Notes: generated from the letters alone by a model not told the origin. Counted from the first letter of the stretch, positions 1-11,631 are shown. The stretch: DNA of 64,000 nt from Bactericera cockerelli (GCA_024516035.1 CM044964.1:371278-435277); one strand, 5' to 3'. Numbers and translations are program-made.

Positions 1-2355
1 CTCTACTGATGGGAGTTTGTCTCGGAATTCTCTAGCAAACATGAGAAAAGCTGGCGTCTTTCCTGTAACAGAGTGAGGTGTAGAATTATAATTGAAGATA
101 AATGTTCTCAAAGCATTGTCCAGGTCTTCGTTATTCAGCTGGGCTATCTTCAATCTTTTCAAGATAGTCCTGTTCTGACGCTCAACTTCTCCATTAGCTT
201 GAGGCCATTCTGGAGTGTTCAGATGCTGTACAATGTTATTTCCAATGCAGAAATCTCTGAGTTCTCTACTGATGAACTGTGGACCATTATCAGATATTAA
301 AACTTTTGGTAGACCAAATGAGGAGAAAATCTTCCACAGTGTATTGATGGTTTTCTTTGCTGTAATAGAAGTGAGAAATTCGCATAAATAATATCTGCTG
401 TAATGATCTATAACCACGAGAACATAAGTACCATTAGGGAGTGGACCAAGGAAATCAACAGCAATAGTACTCCATGGTGATTCAGGCATACGAACTATTT
501 TCATGGGCTCAGGAGAGCTAGGGTTTCCTACCACCTGACATTCATGACAAGACTTACAATAACTCTCGCAGTCTTTTTCCATATTATGCCACCACACTTT
601 GGTTCTCAACTTTTGCTTCATCTTCACAATTCCAGGATGTCCTTCGTGAGCTAGGGATAGCGTGTGCTTCCTGAGAGATGGAGGGATGAAAATCCTGGTG
701 CCTCTTAATATCACGTCATCCATTACACACAGCTCTGTCTTGATTAATTCAAATTTCCTGAACTCTACAGGCCATCTGTCACATTGTATGGCTTGTTTCA
801 GTGAGGACATCCTCGGGTCTCGCTGTGAATGTTCTCGAATTTCTTCTAGGCTCATTGCCTTGGGAGTGGCTTCCAAGGATACCCATCTCACATAGCGGTC
901 ACTTGAATCAAATGGCTTACTGTTGGGTGTCGTGTCACATAGGCGAGACAATGGATCAGCTATGTTGTCTTTGCCCGGACAGTAAACAACAGTGTAATCG
1001 TAACCCTGAAGTCGCATCACCCAGCGTTCTATACGGGGAGATGGTTTTGATCTCTGTGAAAAAATAAATTCCAAAGGTTTATGATCAGACAATAATTTAA
1101 ATTCTGCGCCATAAACATAATAATGAAAACGTTCACAAGCCCAGACAATGGCTAAGGCTTCTTTTTCAATTTGGCTATAGTTCCGCTCGGAGTGACTTAA
1201 TGAGCGGCTAGCAAACTCAATGACTCTAGGGCCTGATTCCTGATATTGTATTAATACACCACCTAAAGCAACTGGGCTCGCATCAGCGATGATCGCAGTC
1301 TTGAATTTCTTCTCGAAAAATCCAAGCACACGACTGTCTGATAAGCTTTTTTTCAGAGAAATATAAGCTATTTTCATGTACTTTAGTCCATTTGAATTCA
1401 GCATTTTTCTTGAGAAGGTGTCGTAAAATTCAGTTTGAGTAGAATAATCAGGAATAAATCTACTGCAAAAACCCAGAAGACCAAGAAAACTCTTGAGTTC
1501 TTCTTTAGTTTGAGGGCTTCGGAACTCTTCAATAGCCTTCACTTTACTCTGAACAGGTTTGACTCCTTCCGATGAAATACGATGTCCCATGAATTCTAAA
1601 CTATTTTTACCAATTTCGCACTTCTCATAGCTCAAAGTGAGATTCGCCTTTTCTAATTCAGACAGAAAAGCGATGAGTCTTCTATCATGTTCCTCTTGAT
1701 CTTTGCCATGGACCAACCAGTCATCTATGTACAGTTCAACTCCTTCCAGCTTGTCTCGTATTCCTTCAAGAGTCCGTTGAAACATCTCGGATGCACAGTT
1801 GAGTCCAAAGAAGAGACGTTTGAAGCGATAAGTTCCATCACATGTTGAGAAAGTTGTAATGGCTCTTGAAGAATCGTCTAACTCAATCTGGTGGAATGCA
1901 GAATTCATGTCAAGTTTAGACATTACATAACTGCCATGTAAATTAGCTGTAATGTCATATACAGTTGGAATTGGGTATCGCTCTCTAACCACAGCTTTGT
2001 TAGCCCATCTCATGTCAATGCACATTCGAAGTTCCCCATTTTTCTTAATTTTACAATGTATGGGTGAAACCCACTGGGAAGGCTCATTTACTTTCTCTAT
2101 AATATCTTGCTCTGCTAGTTCTTTTAATTTAGATTTAACTTTATTCCTTAAATTTTGCGGAATTCTTCTTGAAGGGAGAGCAACAGGGGCAACCTTCTCA
2201 TCAATCATGAGCTTGAGCTGGTAGTCTTTTAATTTACCAACATTTCCAGAAAAAACAGAAGCAAATTTTTCTCGTACGGATTCCAATGATAAAGGTGAGG
2301 GTTGTGACTTACCTTCAACTGAATTAATAGGTATGCCTATTTTCAAAATGCCAAG
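1..2355 (-). CDS. Ty3/Gypsy pol polyprotein (RT, RNase H, integrase), cut by window edge
   Basis: Translating the minus strand gives an open frame from about 2355 to base 1 with the domain order of a Ty3/Gypsy pol. The reverse transcriptase palm motif YIDD lies at about 1720-1731, followed by an RNase H domain (IIADASPVALGG) and the tether motif LSDHKPLEF. The integrase follows with an HHCC zinc-binding region (HEGHPGI ... CKSCHECQ) and a D,D-35-E core seen as VDFLGPLP, SDNGPQF and NGEVERQNRT. The product would copy element RNA into DNA and integrate it. The frame is +1 relative to the upstream gag ORF, at a run of seven A on the minus strand (2356-2362). No stop was seen in the parts I translated; the C-terminus lies outside the window. 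Family assignment is confident, exact lineage is not. Confidence 0.9.
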
Positions 2356-3514
2356 TTTTTTTCGCCGTGTCACCACTCAACAAGGGTACACCATTGCTTT
2401 GACAGATGAAGAATTTCACATTTTTAAGCTTTGTCCCATTTGAAATGGAAATGTCACACTCTAGTTTACCTATGATGGGTAAAGGTGTATCACTGCCATA
2501 AGCAAATAGCTTCTTTCCTGTCTCTTCATAAAACAGAGAAGGATTCTTGCGTTTAAGGTAACGCCACGAATCGAAATCCAAAATATTGACAGAAGCCCCA
2601 CTGTCAACTAGAAATTTTATACTGACTTGGCCTTTCAAAGTTATGTTCATCATATCGGATTTTGATATCACAGTGAATACAGAAAAAGTGTTTTCATCTT
2701 GAGAGCTATATGATTCAAGTTCTACTTGTCTCACTTGCTTTTGATATCCATGCCGTTTCGCATTGGTTTCATTTTTACAACATCTTGAATAGTGTCCTAC
2801 AATACCACATTTTAAACATCTTGCTTCTTGAGCAGGACAGGATTTGTCTGACTTCCAATGACTAGATAACCCACATTTTGAGCAGTATTTGCCTCTATCA
2901 TTCGATATTTTGCTATGCATTTCTTTTACTTTAGAAATCATATAATTAGGGTCAAGTTTACCTTCTATTGCACGCGCGTGATTCTCTGATTGTTCAAGTG
3001 TCCTAGCTACCTCTAGCAGTTTCTCAATTGTCAGCTTGTCACCTTCCTTCAACAGCAACCGCGGCAACTCAGACGATGTAGACTTTTCAATCACTTGATC
3101 GATTATCATTTCATTCTCACCATAGTGTTCTGGATCACAATTCTTCACTTGAGTCTTAAGTCTCATGACGAACTGTGAAGTTGACTCTCCATCGTTTTGA
3201 TTCATCTTTCTGAAAACATTTCTCTCGTACGTGTAACTTTTCTTTTCCTTGAATAATTCATTGAGCTTCTCGGAACAATACTTGTAAGGATCTTTCTTTT
3301 CTTCTTCTTCATTGACATTCAGTGCAAACCAAATGTTTTGTAAATCTTCACCACCCAAGTGCAATAATTGCGCTTGTTTTCTCTTCGAATCCGTAATATT
3401 TTCCGCAGTGAAAAACAACTCGATGGATCTTATCCATCTGGTCCATCTTTGAGCAATTGAGCTCTCATCACCACCACACACAAAAGGTTTTATGTTACAA
3501 ATGACACTTGACAT
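2324..3514 (-). CDS. Ty3/Gypsy Gag with zinc knuckles and N-terminal protease
   Basis: About 396 residues from the ATG at 3514. The N-terminal half has a retrotransposon Gag/capsid look (QRWTRWIRSIELFF ... LHLGGEDLQNIWF). Two CCHC-type knuckles follow (CSKCGLSSHWKSDKSC and CLKCGIVGHYSRCC), the RNA-packaging nucleocapsid. Next comes an aspartic protease start with the active-site motif FLVDSGASVNIL. The frame ends at 2324, about 38 bases after pol has opened in the +1 frame. Reading one A fewer in the A7 run at 2356-2362 would continue protease directly into RT, so this looks like a one-base insertion in a formerly single Gag-Pol frame. A programmed shift is possible but no classical site is evident. 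A non-ATG codon sits two codons upstream; ATG at 3514 is the better start. Confidence 0.88.
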   Translation of the reverse strand: MSSVICNIKPFVCGGDESSIAQRWTRWIRSIELFFTAENITDSKRKQAQLLHLGGEDLQNIWFALNVNEEEEKKDPYKYCSEKLNELFKEKKSYTYERNVFRKMNQNDGESTSQFVMRLKTQVKNCDPEHYGENEMIIDQVIEKSTSSELPRLLLKEGDKLTIEKLLEVARTLEQSENHARAIEGKLDPNYMISKVKEMHSKISNDRGKYCSKCGLSSHWKSDKSCPAQEARCLKCGIVGHYSRCCKNETNAKRHGYQKQVRQVELESYSSQDENTFSVFTVISKSDMMNITLKGQVSIKFLVDSGASVNILDFDSWRYLKRKNPSLFYEETGKKLFAYGSDTPLPIIGKLECDISISNGTKLKNVKFFICQSNGVPLLSGDTAKKTWHFENRHTY

Positions 3515-3521
3515 AATCAAA

Positions 3522-3537
3522 CTTTACTCGTCGCCAA
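3522..3537 (-). other. Candidate primer-binding site of the Gypsy element
   Basis: On the minus strand the segment TTGGCGACGAGTAAAG lies directly after a putative LTR end and 7 bases before the gag ATG. Gypsy-type elements carry a tRNA-complementary primer-binding site at the LTR border, often starting TGGCG. The position fits; which tRNA would prime is not determined. Confidence 0.4.
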
Positions 3538-4000
3538 TGAAATGTCTCTAAGACAGGAACAACATACCAGTACAGTGGTCAAAACTAAACTGATCTTTTA
3601 TTTCCACAAACTACACTGGCCGCTCTCTCATCTTTCAAATCATCAAACCCTACTATACATATTACAATAATTACCTTCCAAAGGAGAGAAAGTGGAAGAA
3701 ATAATAATAATAATTTACAGTTCTTGGTGCACAAGAACTGTAAATCCCAACTAGAACAGTGTGGCCTTAAAAACGTTGAATACCTGATCGAAACATCACA
3801 GAAGTCCGTCATTCTCTCCACAACATCTATCATCCGTAAATGCCTCAATATTAATTAATTTATGTACATATTGTTTTTAAAACCTATGTATGTATGTATA
3901 CCTCAAATAAATGAGTGAAATCTTTAATAATAATAAAAAATACCGTTAGGTATTGTATATTTTACGGTACATGACCAATTTACAATTGGCAACATCAACA
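3538..4000 (-). repeat. Inferred 5' LTR of the minus-strand Gypsy element
   Basis: Upstream of gag (to the right on the plus strand) there is 463 bp bounded by TG at 3538 and CA at 4000, the usual LTR dinucleotides. It contains an AATAAA-type signal on the minus strand near 3595. The second LTR lies outside the window, so the ends cannot be confirmed by comparison. The AT-rich right side runs close to the assembly gap at 4043. Confidence 0.4.
3713..3745. other. Perfect 14-bp stem, 5-nt loop inverted repeat inside the LTR
   Basis: ATTTACAGTTCTTG is followed by GTGCA and then by its exact reverse complement CAAGAACTGTAAAT. It lies inside the inferred LTR. It could be a transcribed hairpin in the element's leader or simply a local palindrome; function is unknown. 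Confidence 0.6.
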
Positions 4001-4042
4001 AAATAATTTAAATTATTTAATAAATTAATTTAATTGTTTATT

Positions 4043-4142
4043 NNNNNNNNNNNNNNNNNNNNNNNNNNNNNNNNNNNNNNNNNNNNNNNNNNNNNNNNNN
4101 NNNNNNNNNNNNNNNNNNNNNNNNNNNNNNNNNNNNNNNNNN
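4043..4142. other. Assembly gap (100 N)
   Basis: A run of exactly 100 N, the convention for a gap of unknown size. The left flank is AT-rich LTR-side sequence; the right flank is a different dispersed repeat, so order across the gap relies on scaffolding. Confidence 0.99.
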
Positions 4143-4500
4143 TTTTGAAAAACTATGTTTTGAAACAAAAGGGTGCTGGCACATTTCATACGATTTCACC
4201 AAAATCGGTGTACCGTCACGAGATATAAGGTTAAGTAAAATGTTAGTGGGTCAGGCATGTCTCTTTCACCCAGAACCGCTTTTACGATCTCAGAATTAAA
4301 ATGGGACCATCTGCAGAACGTTTATATGTGTGCAAAATTTCATCAAAATCCGTTGAGTAGTTTCTGAGATTTGCGCGTAACAAGATATATTTTAACAGAC
4401 CGACACAAAACCAAAGTTGCTCAGAAATATGAAAAAAATCGGAGCAAAAATATATATTTTTTTTACAAAAACGACACAATACTCCGATTTCTAGTATCAG
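4143..4500. repeat. Dispersed repeat R, copy 1
   Basis: This stretch (CCAAAATCGGTGTACCG, then CTTTCACCCAGAACCGC, then CCGTTGAGTAGTTTCTGAG) recurs in the same orientation at 10440-10830. The final part, an AATACTTTCGATTTCTAATA-like segment, recurs a third time near 22780. The two large copies flank the tandem block at 4614-10128. No protein is evident. It resembles non-coding parts of insect transposons but I cannot name the family. Confidence 0.7.
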
Positions 4501-4613
4501 AAATTTCTCGGAAGTAAAAATAAAGGAAACGAGAAATGTCCTGTGACAAAAAGTCGATGTTTTAAAAAGTAATCTGATCAGCCAGTCATATTAGAAAAAT
4601 TATATAATACTTA

Positions 4614-5753
4614 TAAGTTTTTGGGGTCAGTATTATATTTGGGGGGTTTTTTTTTTTTTCATTTTTCTATTGTTTCGAAAATCATTTCAAAACTAAATTT
4701 GCTCCTGCATTTAAATATAAAAATCTAATTTTCAACAATTGACAAGATGCCATTTCGCATTGAAACACTTGTCAGGTGTTTGTGGGACGAGTAAACCCTC
4801 CCCCAGCCCCACCCAAACCAATTAACCTCAAACAAATGGATATTGAAAGACAAAAAGTTACATACACCACAAAAATAAAATTCAAACCATTAAATAGGTA
4901 CTTCAAAATTTATCGTAAGAAATGGACTGCTAAACGGATAATCGCCCTTGGACCTATGCTCTTGGATTTGATTTTGGACGCTACTTGGACTATGGAAATA
5001 TGATTTAACCACACAGCAAATAAGAAAAATACACAACAGAGTTACTTCAAAATTTCCAGCAGCATATCAATTTATAATAGGAAAATTAATGGACTGTTCA
5101 AACGGATAATCCCCCTTTGGGACCTATGCTCTTGGATTTGATTTTGGACGCTACTTGGACTTGGAAATATGATTTAACCACACAGCAAATAAGAAAAATA
5201 CACAACAGAGTTACTTCAAAATTAACAGCAGCATTTCAATTTATAATAGGAAAATCAATGGACTGCCGAAACGGAAATGACCCCGGAAAATCTCTTGGAT
5301 ATGATTATTGGACGCTCCTTGGATTTTAACATTTGATTCAGAAGATTTGTTATTGTAAATATTGTACATATTATATTGGTTATTGTAAATAATATAGTTT
5401 TTTGTTATTTTATTTATTTATCGTATGGCTTTATTACAAATATTACATATCTCAAAGTGAGAAGACATAAATATGTAATAAACTTTATCAGGAGATCTGA
5501 TGGCAATGATTGTCTGATAACCAAAATTGTCAGTACTTTAGCCACATGTCAATGCGTTGCCCAGGGTGAACCACGAGGAGGCGTACTAACATTTCACCAC
5601 TTTTTTGTTATTGTAAACGTAGATTTGCTTCATTTTATTTTTGAAATGTTTTGTTGCGTCTAAGTATGTTTGTTCAGAGTTTACTCTAAGCCCCTTGGTA
5701 AAAAAAACCTGGGTAGGAAATTTATGCGTTTTTTTTTAATTAGTACCCATATA
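4614..5753. repeat. Complex tandem repeat block, unit 1 (partial)
   Basis: It begins with a TTTTTGGGGTCAGTATTATA-like segment, passes through a module with GGGACGAGTAAACCCTCCC-like sequence, and holds about two internal subrepeats of roughly 180 bp, each with CCTATGCTCTTGGATTTGAT and TTTTGGACGCTACTTGGAC. It ends with a T-rich segment and AGTACCCATAT. The same modules in the same order recur at 7643-9027 and 9028-10128. The unit is interrupted at its right end by a LINE insertion. Short ORFs across it are not conserved between units, so I do not call it coding. Confidence 0.8.
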
Positions 5754-5761
5754 TTATTACA

Positions 5762-7148
5762 CATAAGGGCAAGAATAGTTCTGAAGAGAAGGTGAAACTG
5801 ACCATCGGACTTATGCAGGGTGACGGGCTAAGCCCGTTACTGTACATTCTATTCATATCAGACCTTATTGATTACTTTAAAGAACACGGGATTGAAGGTG
5901 TAAGAATCAATGCGACCAACAGAGTCATCGCACTCATGTACGCCGATGATCTTGTCCTTCTTGCTGAATCTGAGACCACTCTACAGAAAATGCTTGACAT
6001 ATTCAGCAGATACTGTAAAATGAAAGAGTTAATAGTAAACACAGAAAAAACCAATATTATGGTATTCAGAAGAAAGGGCAGGATAAGTAATAAATATAAC
6101 TTCAAATTCGGCACAGACAAAATAAATATTGTTAACACTTACCAATACCTCGGCGTGCTCTTCACCCCGCAAATATGTCTCTTTGAGCAAGCAAAAAGAT
6201 CCGTCACTAAAGCTGCTAAAGCCAGTGCAGTGACAAATAATTTGTGGGCGCGAACCGGAGTTCACAGCTGGGAGAACAAGATGACACTGTATCAAGCTAT
6301 AGTCAAGTCTACACTAATGTATGCCGCAGAAATATGGGCGCCGCGCTACCAAGAAAATATAGAAAAAGCACAGATGAATTATTTTAAGAGTTACTTATAC
6401 TGGGCAAGAAACACACCTAACTATATCGTAAGGACAGAAGCTGGAGTGGACAAACTAAACACAAATGTTATTGAAAAAATGTTTAAATGGTGGATGAAAG
6501 TTCTCCAAATGCCAGACAGTAGATACCCTAAGCTTTGCTTCCGCGAGTTCCAACGATTGGAATACTACGAACCCCTTTCAACATCACACAACTGGGCGGC
6601 GCAGCTACGGGAGATACTGGTGGACCTGGAAAAAGAAGAATTGTATAGGTGTGAAAATCCAGACGAAATCAGGCAAGAACTGGAATGTATCCTGAAAAAA
6701 ACAAAAAGAGAAAAACCAGGAAGAAGACAGGAGAAGAATCACAGAATCATCTTTTAGTGACATGTACAAGAACATCTCAGAGAGCCCCGAGACAGAAGCC
6801 TATCTGACGTTCGACCTGAGGATGGACCAGATTCGAGCAGTAAGCCACTTGAGAACAGCATCAAGGAAATGCATAAGAATATACGCCAACAGATGTAGCT
6901 ACATAGTAAATACTGAAGAAACATGTTCCATCTGTAATCTGAAACAGCAAGAGGACCTGCATCACATCCTGCTGAGATGTCCAATGTATGCGGAAACCAG
7001 AGCAGGGATCATGCAATACATCGACATGCAGAATCCCGAGAGTTCGATCAAGAACCTCCTGACGTTTGACACTGCAGACAAGGTCAACAAAGTTTTTAAC
7101 TTCATAACTATTGCAATGAGGATCAGATCATTCATCAGATCGGATTAA
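5762..7148 (+). pseudogene. LINE reverse transcriptase, 5'-truncated and frameshifted
   Basis: The frame is open from the insertion border and starts within the RT at GLMQGDGLSPLLY. It passes the catalytic YADDLVLLAE box at about 5940 and the YLGVLF segment, then runs to a stop at 6757. The C-terminal part resumes in another frame (about 6700-7148) and holds a CCHC-type motif CSICNLKQQEDLHHILLRC and the ending RIRSFIRSD, so there is a one-base shift near 6690-6750. Endonuclease and RT fingers are missing. The GTG at 5792 is not a real start. The ending matches the KIRSFLRNE ending of the LINE at 55317-58679, placing both in one clade. Confidence 0.85.
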
Positions 7149-7194
7149 GCCAACCTTAGTAATCTGAAGAAACACCGACTCATGATACAAAGGT

Positions 7195-7435
7195 TTCTGG
7201 TTCGAATCCAGGCTATGGCATAGACAACTTTCTGTCGTAAAGATTAAAACATAAATAAGTTGTACATGAGGAACAAAGTGCAACATGTTTTTTTTTTAAG
7301 ATAAAATGATATTTGTAAAATTGACAATTAACAAATATTATAAAACAATGAAGGTGTCCCGAGGATAAAGGGTTCGATTCCCATCATGATATTAAATACA
7401 TAAAAAATTGTATGATGGTGGGTTCAAACCCCACC
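7195..7435 (+). other. Three tRNA B-box-like segments in the LINE 3' UTR
   Basis: After the stop at 7148 three short segments look like tRNA T-arms: TCTGGTTCGAATCCAGGC near 7199, AAGGGTTCGATTCCCATC near 7364 and GGTGGGTTCAAACCCCACC near 7418. Each has the B-box core GGTTCRANNCC or a close variant with flanking complementary bases able to form a T-stem. No complete cloverleaf is seen. They could be SINE-derived tails or structures recognised by the RT. Confidence 0.6.
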
Positions 7436-7642
7436 ATGAATGTATAATAAGTAACCACAATAAACCCTGTTTAACTTTTTCAGAAGAGTACTTAAGTACA
7501 TATTAACGTTGCTAAGTTATAATGAGTATTAAAATGTATCATAATTTTAAAAATGTTTTGTCAGCTGACCTCCAACTGTGTATATTTGTAAAATATTTAT
7601 TAAACAAATAAAACACATTTTGAATTGAATTGAAATTATTAC

Positions 7643-10128
7643 CCATAAATTTCTAATGCTTATCTGGCTAAGGCACTGCTAAGACTAGTTGTTTTACAAA
7701 GAGGACAATACTTGTCTTGTTAACTATAGTAGGTCTAGAGACAAACTGGATGATTGTAAAGAGAGTAATTATTTTGGGCCAGGATTATGAATTGTGTGAT
7801 GATAGGGATTCCGGAAAAAGTGTGAATGGCACATCCACTGTGTTTGATATTTAAATAAGTAGTTTTTGGGGTCAGTGTTATATTTGGTTTTTTTTCATTC
7901 TTGTTATTGTCTCGAAAATCATTTCAAAACTAAATTTGCTCCTGCATTTAAATTTTAAACTAATTTTCAACAATTGACAAGATGCCATTTCGCATTGAAA
8001 CACTTGTCAGGTGTTTGTGGGGACGAGTAAACCCTCCCCCAGCACCACCCAAACCAATTAACCTCAACAAATGGATAATTGAAAGACAAAAAGTTATATA
8101 CACCACAAAAATAAAATTCAACCATTAAATAGGTACTTCAAAATTTATCGTAAGAAATGGACTGCTAAAACGGATAATCGCCCTTGGACCTATGCTCTTG
8201 GCTTTGATTTTGGACGCTACTTGGACAATGGAAATATGATTTAACCACACAGCAAATAAGAAAAATACACAACAGAGTTAATTCAAAATTACCAGCAGCA
8301 AATCAATTTATAATAGGAAAGTTAATGGACTGCTCAAACGGATAATCGCCCTTGGACCTATACTCTTGGATATGATTTGGACGCTACGTGGACAGTGGAA
8401 ATATGATTTAACCACCCAGCAAATAAGAAAAATACACAACAGAGTTACTTCAAAATTACCAGCAGCATATCAATTTATAATAGAAAAATTAATGGACTGC
8501 TCAAACGGATAATCGCCCTTGGACCTATGCTCTTGGATTTGATTTTGGACGCTACTTGGACTATGGAGATATGATTTAACCACACAGAAAATAAGAAAAA
8601 TACACAACAGAGTTACTTCAAAATTAACAGCAGAATATCAATTTATAGTAGGAAAAGCAATGGACTCCCTCAACGGAAATGGCCTCGGAAAATCGCCCTT
8701 GGACCTATACTCTTGGAAAAGGAGAAGCAATGGACTGCCGAAACGGAAATGACCCCGGAAAATCTATTGGATATATGATTATTGGACGCTCCTTGGATTT
8801 TAACATTTGATTCAGAAGATTTGTTATTGTAAATATTGTATATATTATATTGGTTATTGTAAATAGTATAGTTTTTTGTTATTATAAACGTAGTTTTGTT
8901 TCATTTAATTTTTGAAATGTTCTGTTGCGTCTAAGTATGTTTGTTCAGAGTTTATTCTAAGCCCCTTGGTAAAACAAAACCTGGGTAGGAAATTTCATGA
9001 GTTATTTTTTTTAAATTAGTACCCATATTTACCCATGCATTTCTATTTCTTATTTGGCTAAGGGACTACTAAGACTAGTTGTTTTACAAAGAGGACAATA
9101 CTTGTCTTGTTAACTATAGTAGGTCTAGAGACAAACTGGATGGTTGTAATGAGAGTAATTATTTTGAGCCAGGAATGCCAGGATTATGAATTGAGTGATG
9201 ATAGGGATTCCGAAAAAAGTGTAAATGGCACATCCACTGTTTTTGATATTTAAATAAGTTTTTGGGGTCAGTGTTATATTTGGTTTTTTTTCTCATTCTT
9301 ATTATTGTCTCGAAAATCATTTCAAAACTAAATTTGCTCCTGCATATAAATTTTAAACTAATTTTCAATAATTGACAAGATGCCATTTCGCATTGAAACA
9401 CTTGTCAGGTGTTTGTGGGGACGAGTAAACCCTCCCCCAGCACCACCCAAACCAATTAACCTTAACAAATGGATAATTGAAAGACAAAAAGTTACATACA
9501 CCACAAAAATAAAATTCAACCATTGAACAGGTACTTTAAAATTTATCGTAAAGAATGGACTGCTAAAACGGATAATCGCCCTTGGACCTATGCTCTTGGA
9601 TTTGATTTTGGACGCTACTTGGACAATGGAAATATGATTTAACCACACAGCAAATAAGAAAAATACACAACAGAGTTACTTCAAAATTACCAGCAGCATA
9701 TCAATTTATAATAGGAAAATTAAAGGACTGTTCAAACGGATAATCGCCCTTGGACCAATGCTCTTGGATTTGATTTTGGACGCTACTTGGACAATGGAAA
9801 TATGATTTAACTACACAGCAAATAGGAAATATACAGAACAATGTTACTTCAAAATTACTAGCAGAATATCAATTTATAATAGGAAAATCAATGAACTGCC
9901 GAAACGGAAATGACCCCGGAAAATCTCTTGGATATGGTTATTGGACGCTCCTTGGATTTTAAAATATGATTCAGGAGATTTGTTACTGTAAATATTGTAT
10001 ATATTATATTGGTTACTGTACATAATATAATTTTTTGTTATTGTGAACGTAGATTTGCTTCATTTAATTTTTGAAATGCTCAGTTCCGTCTAAGTATGTT
10101 TGTTCAGAGTTTACTCTGGAAAAAAAAA
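7643..10128. repeat. Complex tandem repeat block, units 2 and 3
   Basis: Two direct copies in tandem, roughly 7643-9027 and 9028-10128. Each starts with ACCCATAAATTTCTAATGC-like sequence, then CTAAGGCACTGCTAAGACTA-like sequence, the GTCAGGTGTTTGTGGGGACG module, a variable number of ~180-bp subrepeats (about four in unit 2, about three in unit 3), and a TTTGTTCAGAGTTTACTC-like end. The varying subrepeat number suggests unequal exchange. No intact gene is seen. Confidence 0.8.
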
Positions 10129-10439
10129 CACTGCCAATCATGGACAATACTTCCTCGTGATTGTTTCATGTTTCACATTGTATACACGTGCCAATTTTGA
10201 GATTTTATACTAAATCACTTGTATCTCCAAAACCGCGTAATTGATTTTCTTCAAATTTGTTTTCCATTTTAGAATACTGTTTTTTCTATATCCTAGATTC
10301 TACAAAAAAATTTGTATCGGCAAGTGGTGGACTGTGTTTTTATATTTTAGACCGTGATATTTTCTAAAATATCATAGTTAAATTATAAATGTTAAAAAAT
10401 AATAGTTAAAAAATAAATATAAATAGCCCATGTAAAACA

Positions 10440-10830
10440 ATAATGTGCATGCATATACATACCGAAGTTCACCAAAATCGGGTGTACCGTTCACGAGATA
10501 TAAGCGTTTAAGTAAAAAGTTAGTGGTCAGGTGCATGGTCTCTTTCACCCAGAACCGCTCGTACGAATTTGAAATGGGACCATCTTCAAAACGTCTCCTA
10601 TGTGTGCAAAATTCTATCAAAATTCGTTGAGTAGTTTCTGAGATTTGCGCGTTACAAGAAATATTTTTAACAGACCGACAGACGGATACAAAACCAAAGT
10701 TGCTCAGGAGGGTATGAACCGTCCAGAAATATGAAAAAAAAAAAAAAAAAAAAAAATGAAATCGGAGCAAAAAATTTTTTTTTTTACAACAACGGAATAC
10801 TTTCGATTTCTAATATTAGAAATTTCTCAG
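10440..10830. repeat. Dispersed repeat R, copy 2
   Basis: Same orientation and order as 4143-4500, with small indels and an A-run at 10738-10756. Between 10130 and 10440 there is AT-rich unique-looking sequence without a recognisable gene. Confidence 0.7.
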
Positions 10831-11116
10831 AAGTAGTATTGGTTGATCGAAGGACCAAAAATGGTTGGTGCTGACCTTATGAAAGTTAGCGTGAATTCCT
10901 GACAAATAGGCTTACAAACTTCTGTATGCAAAACTTGGTAATGTTTTATTTACTGGAAAAACTTAGGAATGATATTACGCTGTAATGATAAGTAGTTTGC
11001 TTGAGCACTTCTGCTAGAGAACTGCTCCGCCCGAATTTTCATTGAGCCAGTTACAGTTTTCTTGCGGCCAGATTAATTTAATAGTAGGTTGTACGTACAC
11101 GGCGCGGCGGAAACAA

Positions 11117-11503
11117 ATATCGCCTCTGACAACACAAAGAGGCGTAAACCACAAATTTTTGAAATGTTTTTATTGCTTAGATTGAGTCTACTTGTGCTAT
11201 ATTTTGTTCTCACAAATAGACGTAACCCAATTATAATCCAAAGGAAAGATACAACAAAAATTAAAATCAGGCGTATCCCTCATTTTCTCTTTTTCAGACA
11301 AATCTAATAGGCGTAAATTGATAGTCACAGTTAAATAATCAAATTTGGCAACAGAAAAAGTTCGTATGGTCATTCACGGATACAGGGAAGTGTTAATGTT
11401 CCTACCGTGAACAGAAAATTTATGCACAAGAAAACTCATTTTGGCTCTCCTGTAAAATTTCGAAAATGTTGTTTACGCCTCTTTGTGTTGTCAGAGGCGA
11501 TAT
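11117..11503. mobile_element. 387-bp element with perfect 33-bp terminal inverted repeats
   Basis: The left end 11117-11149 (starting ATATCGCCTCTGACAACAC) is the exact reverse complement of 11471-11503. Further inside, an AAATTTTTGAAATG-like segment is mirrored less perfectly before the right end, so the inverted arms may extend. Each end also contains a small hairpin, CGCCTCT paired with AGAGGCG. Size and layout fit a MITE. No target duplication is obvious. Confidence 0.6.
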
Positions 11504-11631
11504 GCATAAACAACATGACACATCGACCCTTGATCAAGTTTTGTTTTAATAACTAAACTTCGTAAATATTCAATGTAATCTTACTTTGAATAAAACTTGA
11601 TTGAATTTGTCTAATAACTTACTTAGATACT

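Larger units (their letters stand above)
5761..7634 (+). mobile_element. 5'-truncated non-LTR retrotransposon with 8-bp target duplication
   Basis: Identical ATTATTAC octamers at 5753-5760 and 7635-7642 flank 1874 bp. Removing it rejoins units 1 and 2 of the surrounding tandem repeat (AGTACCCATA followed by ATTACCCATAAATTTC), which is strong independent support for the insertion borders. The element keeps only the RT palm onward, as expected for incomplete target-primed reverse transcription, and ends with an AT-rich 3' tail rather than a long poly(A). Its protein is related to the LINE at 55009-60378. Confidence 0.88.

Noticed and set aside
4776..5003. Small ORF MFVGRVNPPPAPPKP in the tandem block
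   Set aside because: The reading frame is not maintained in the other two units of the same repeat.
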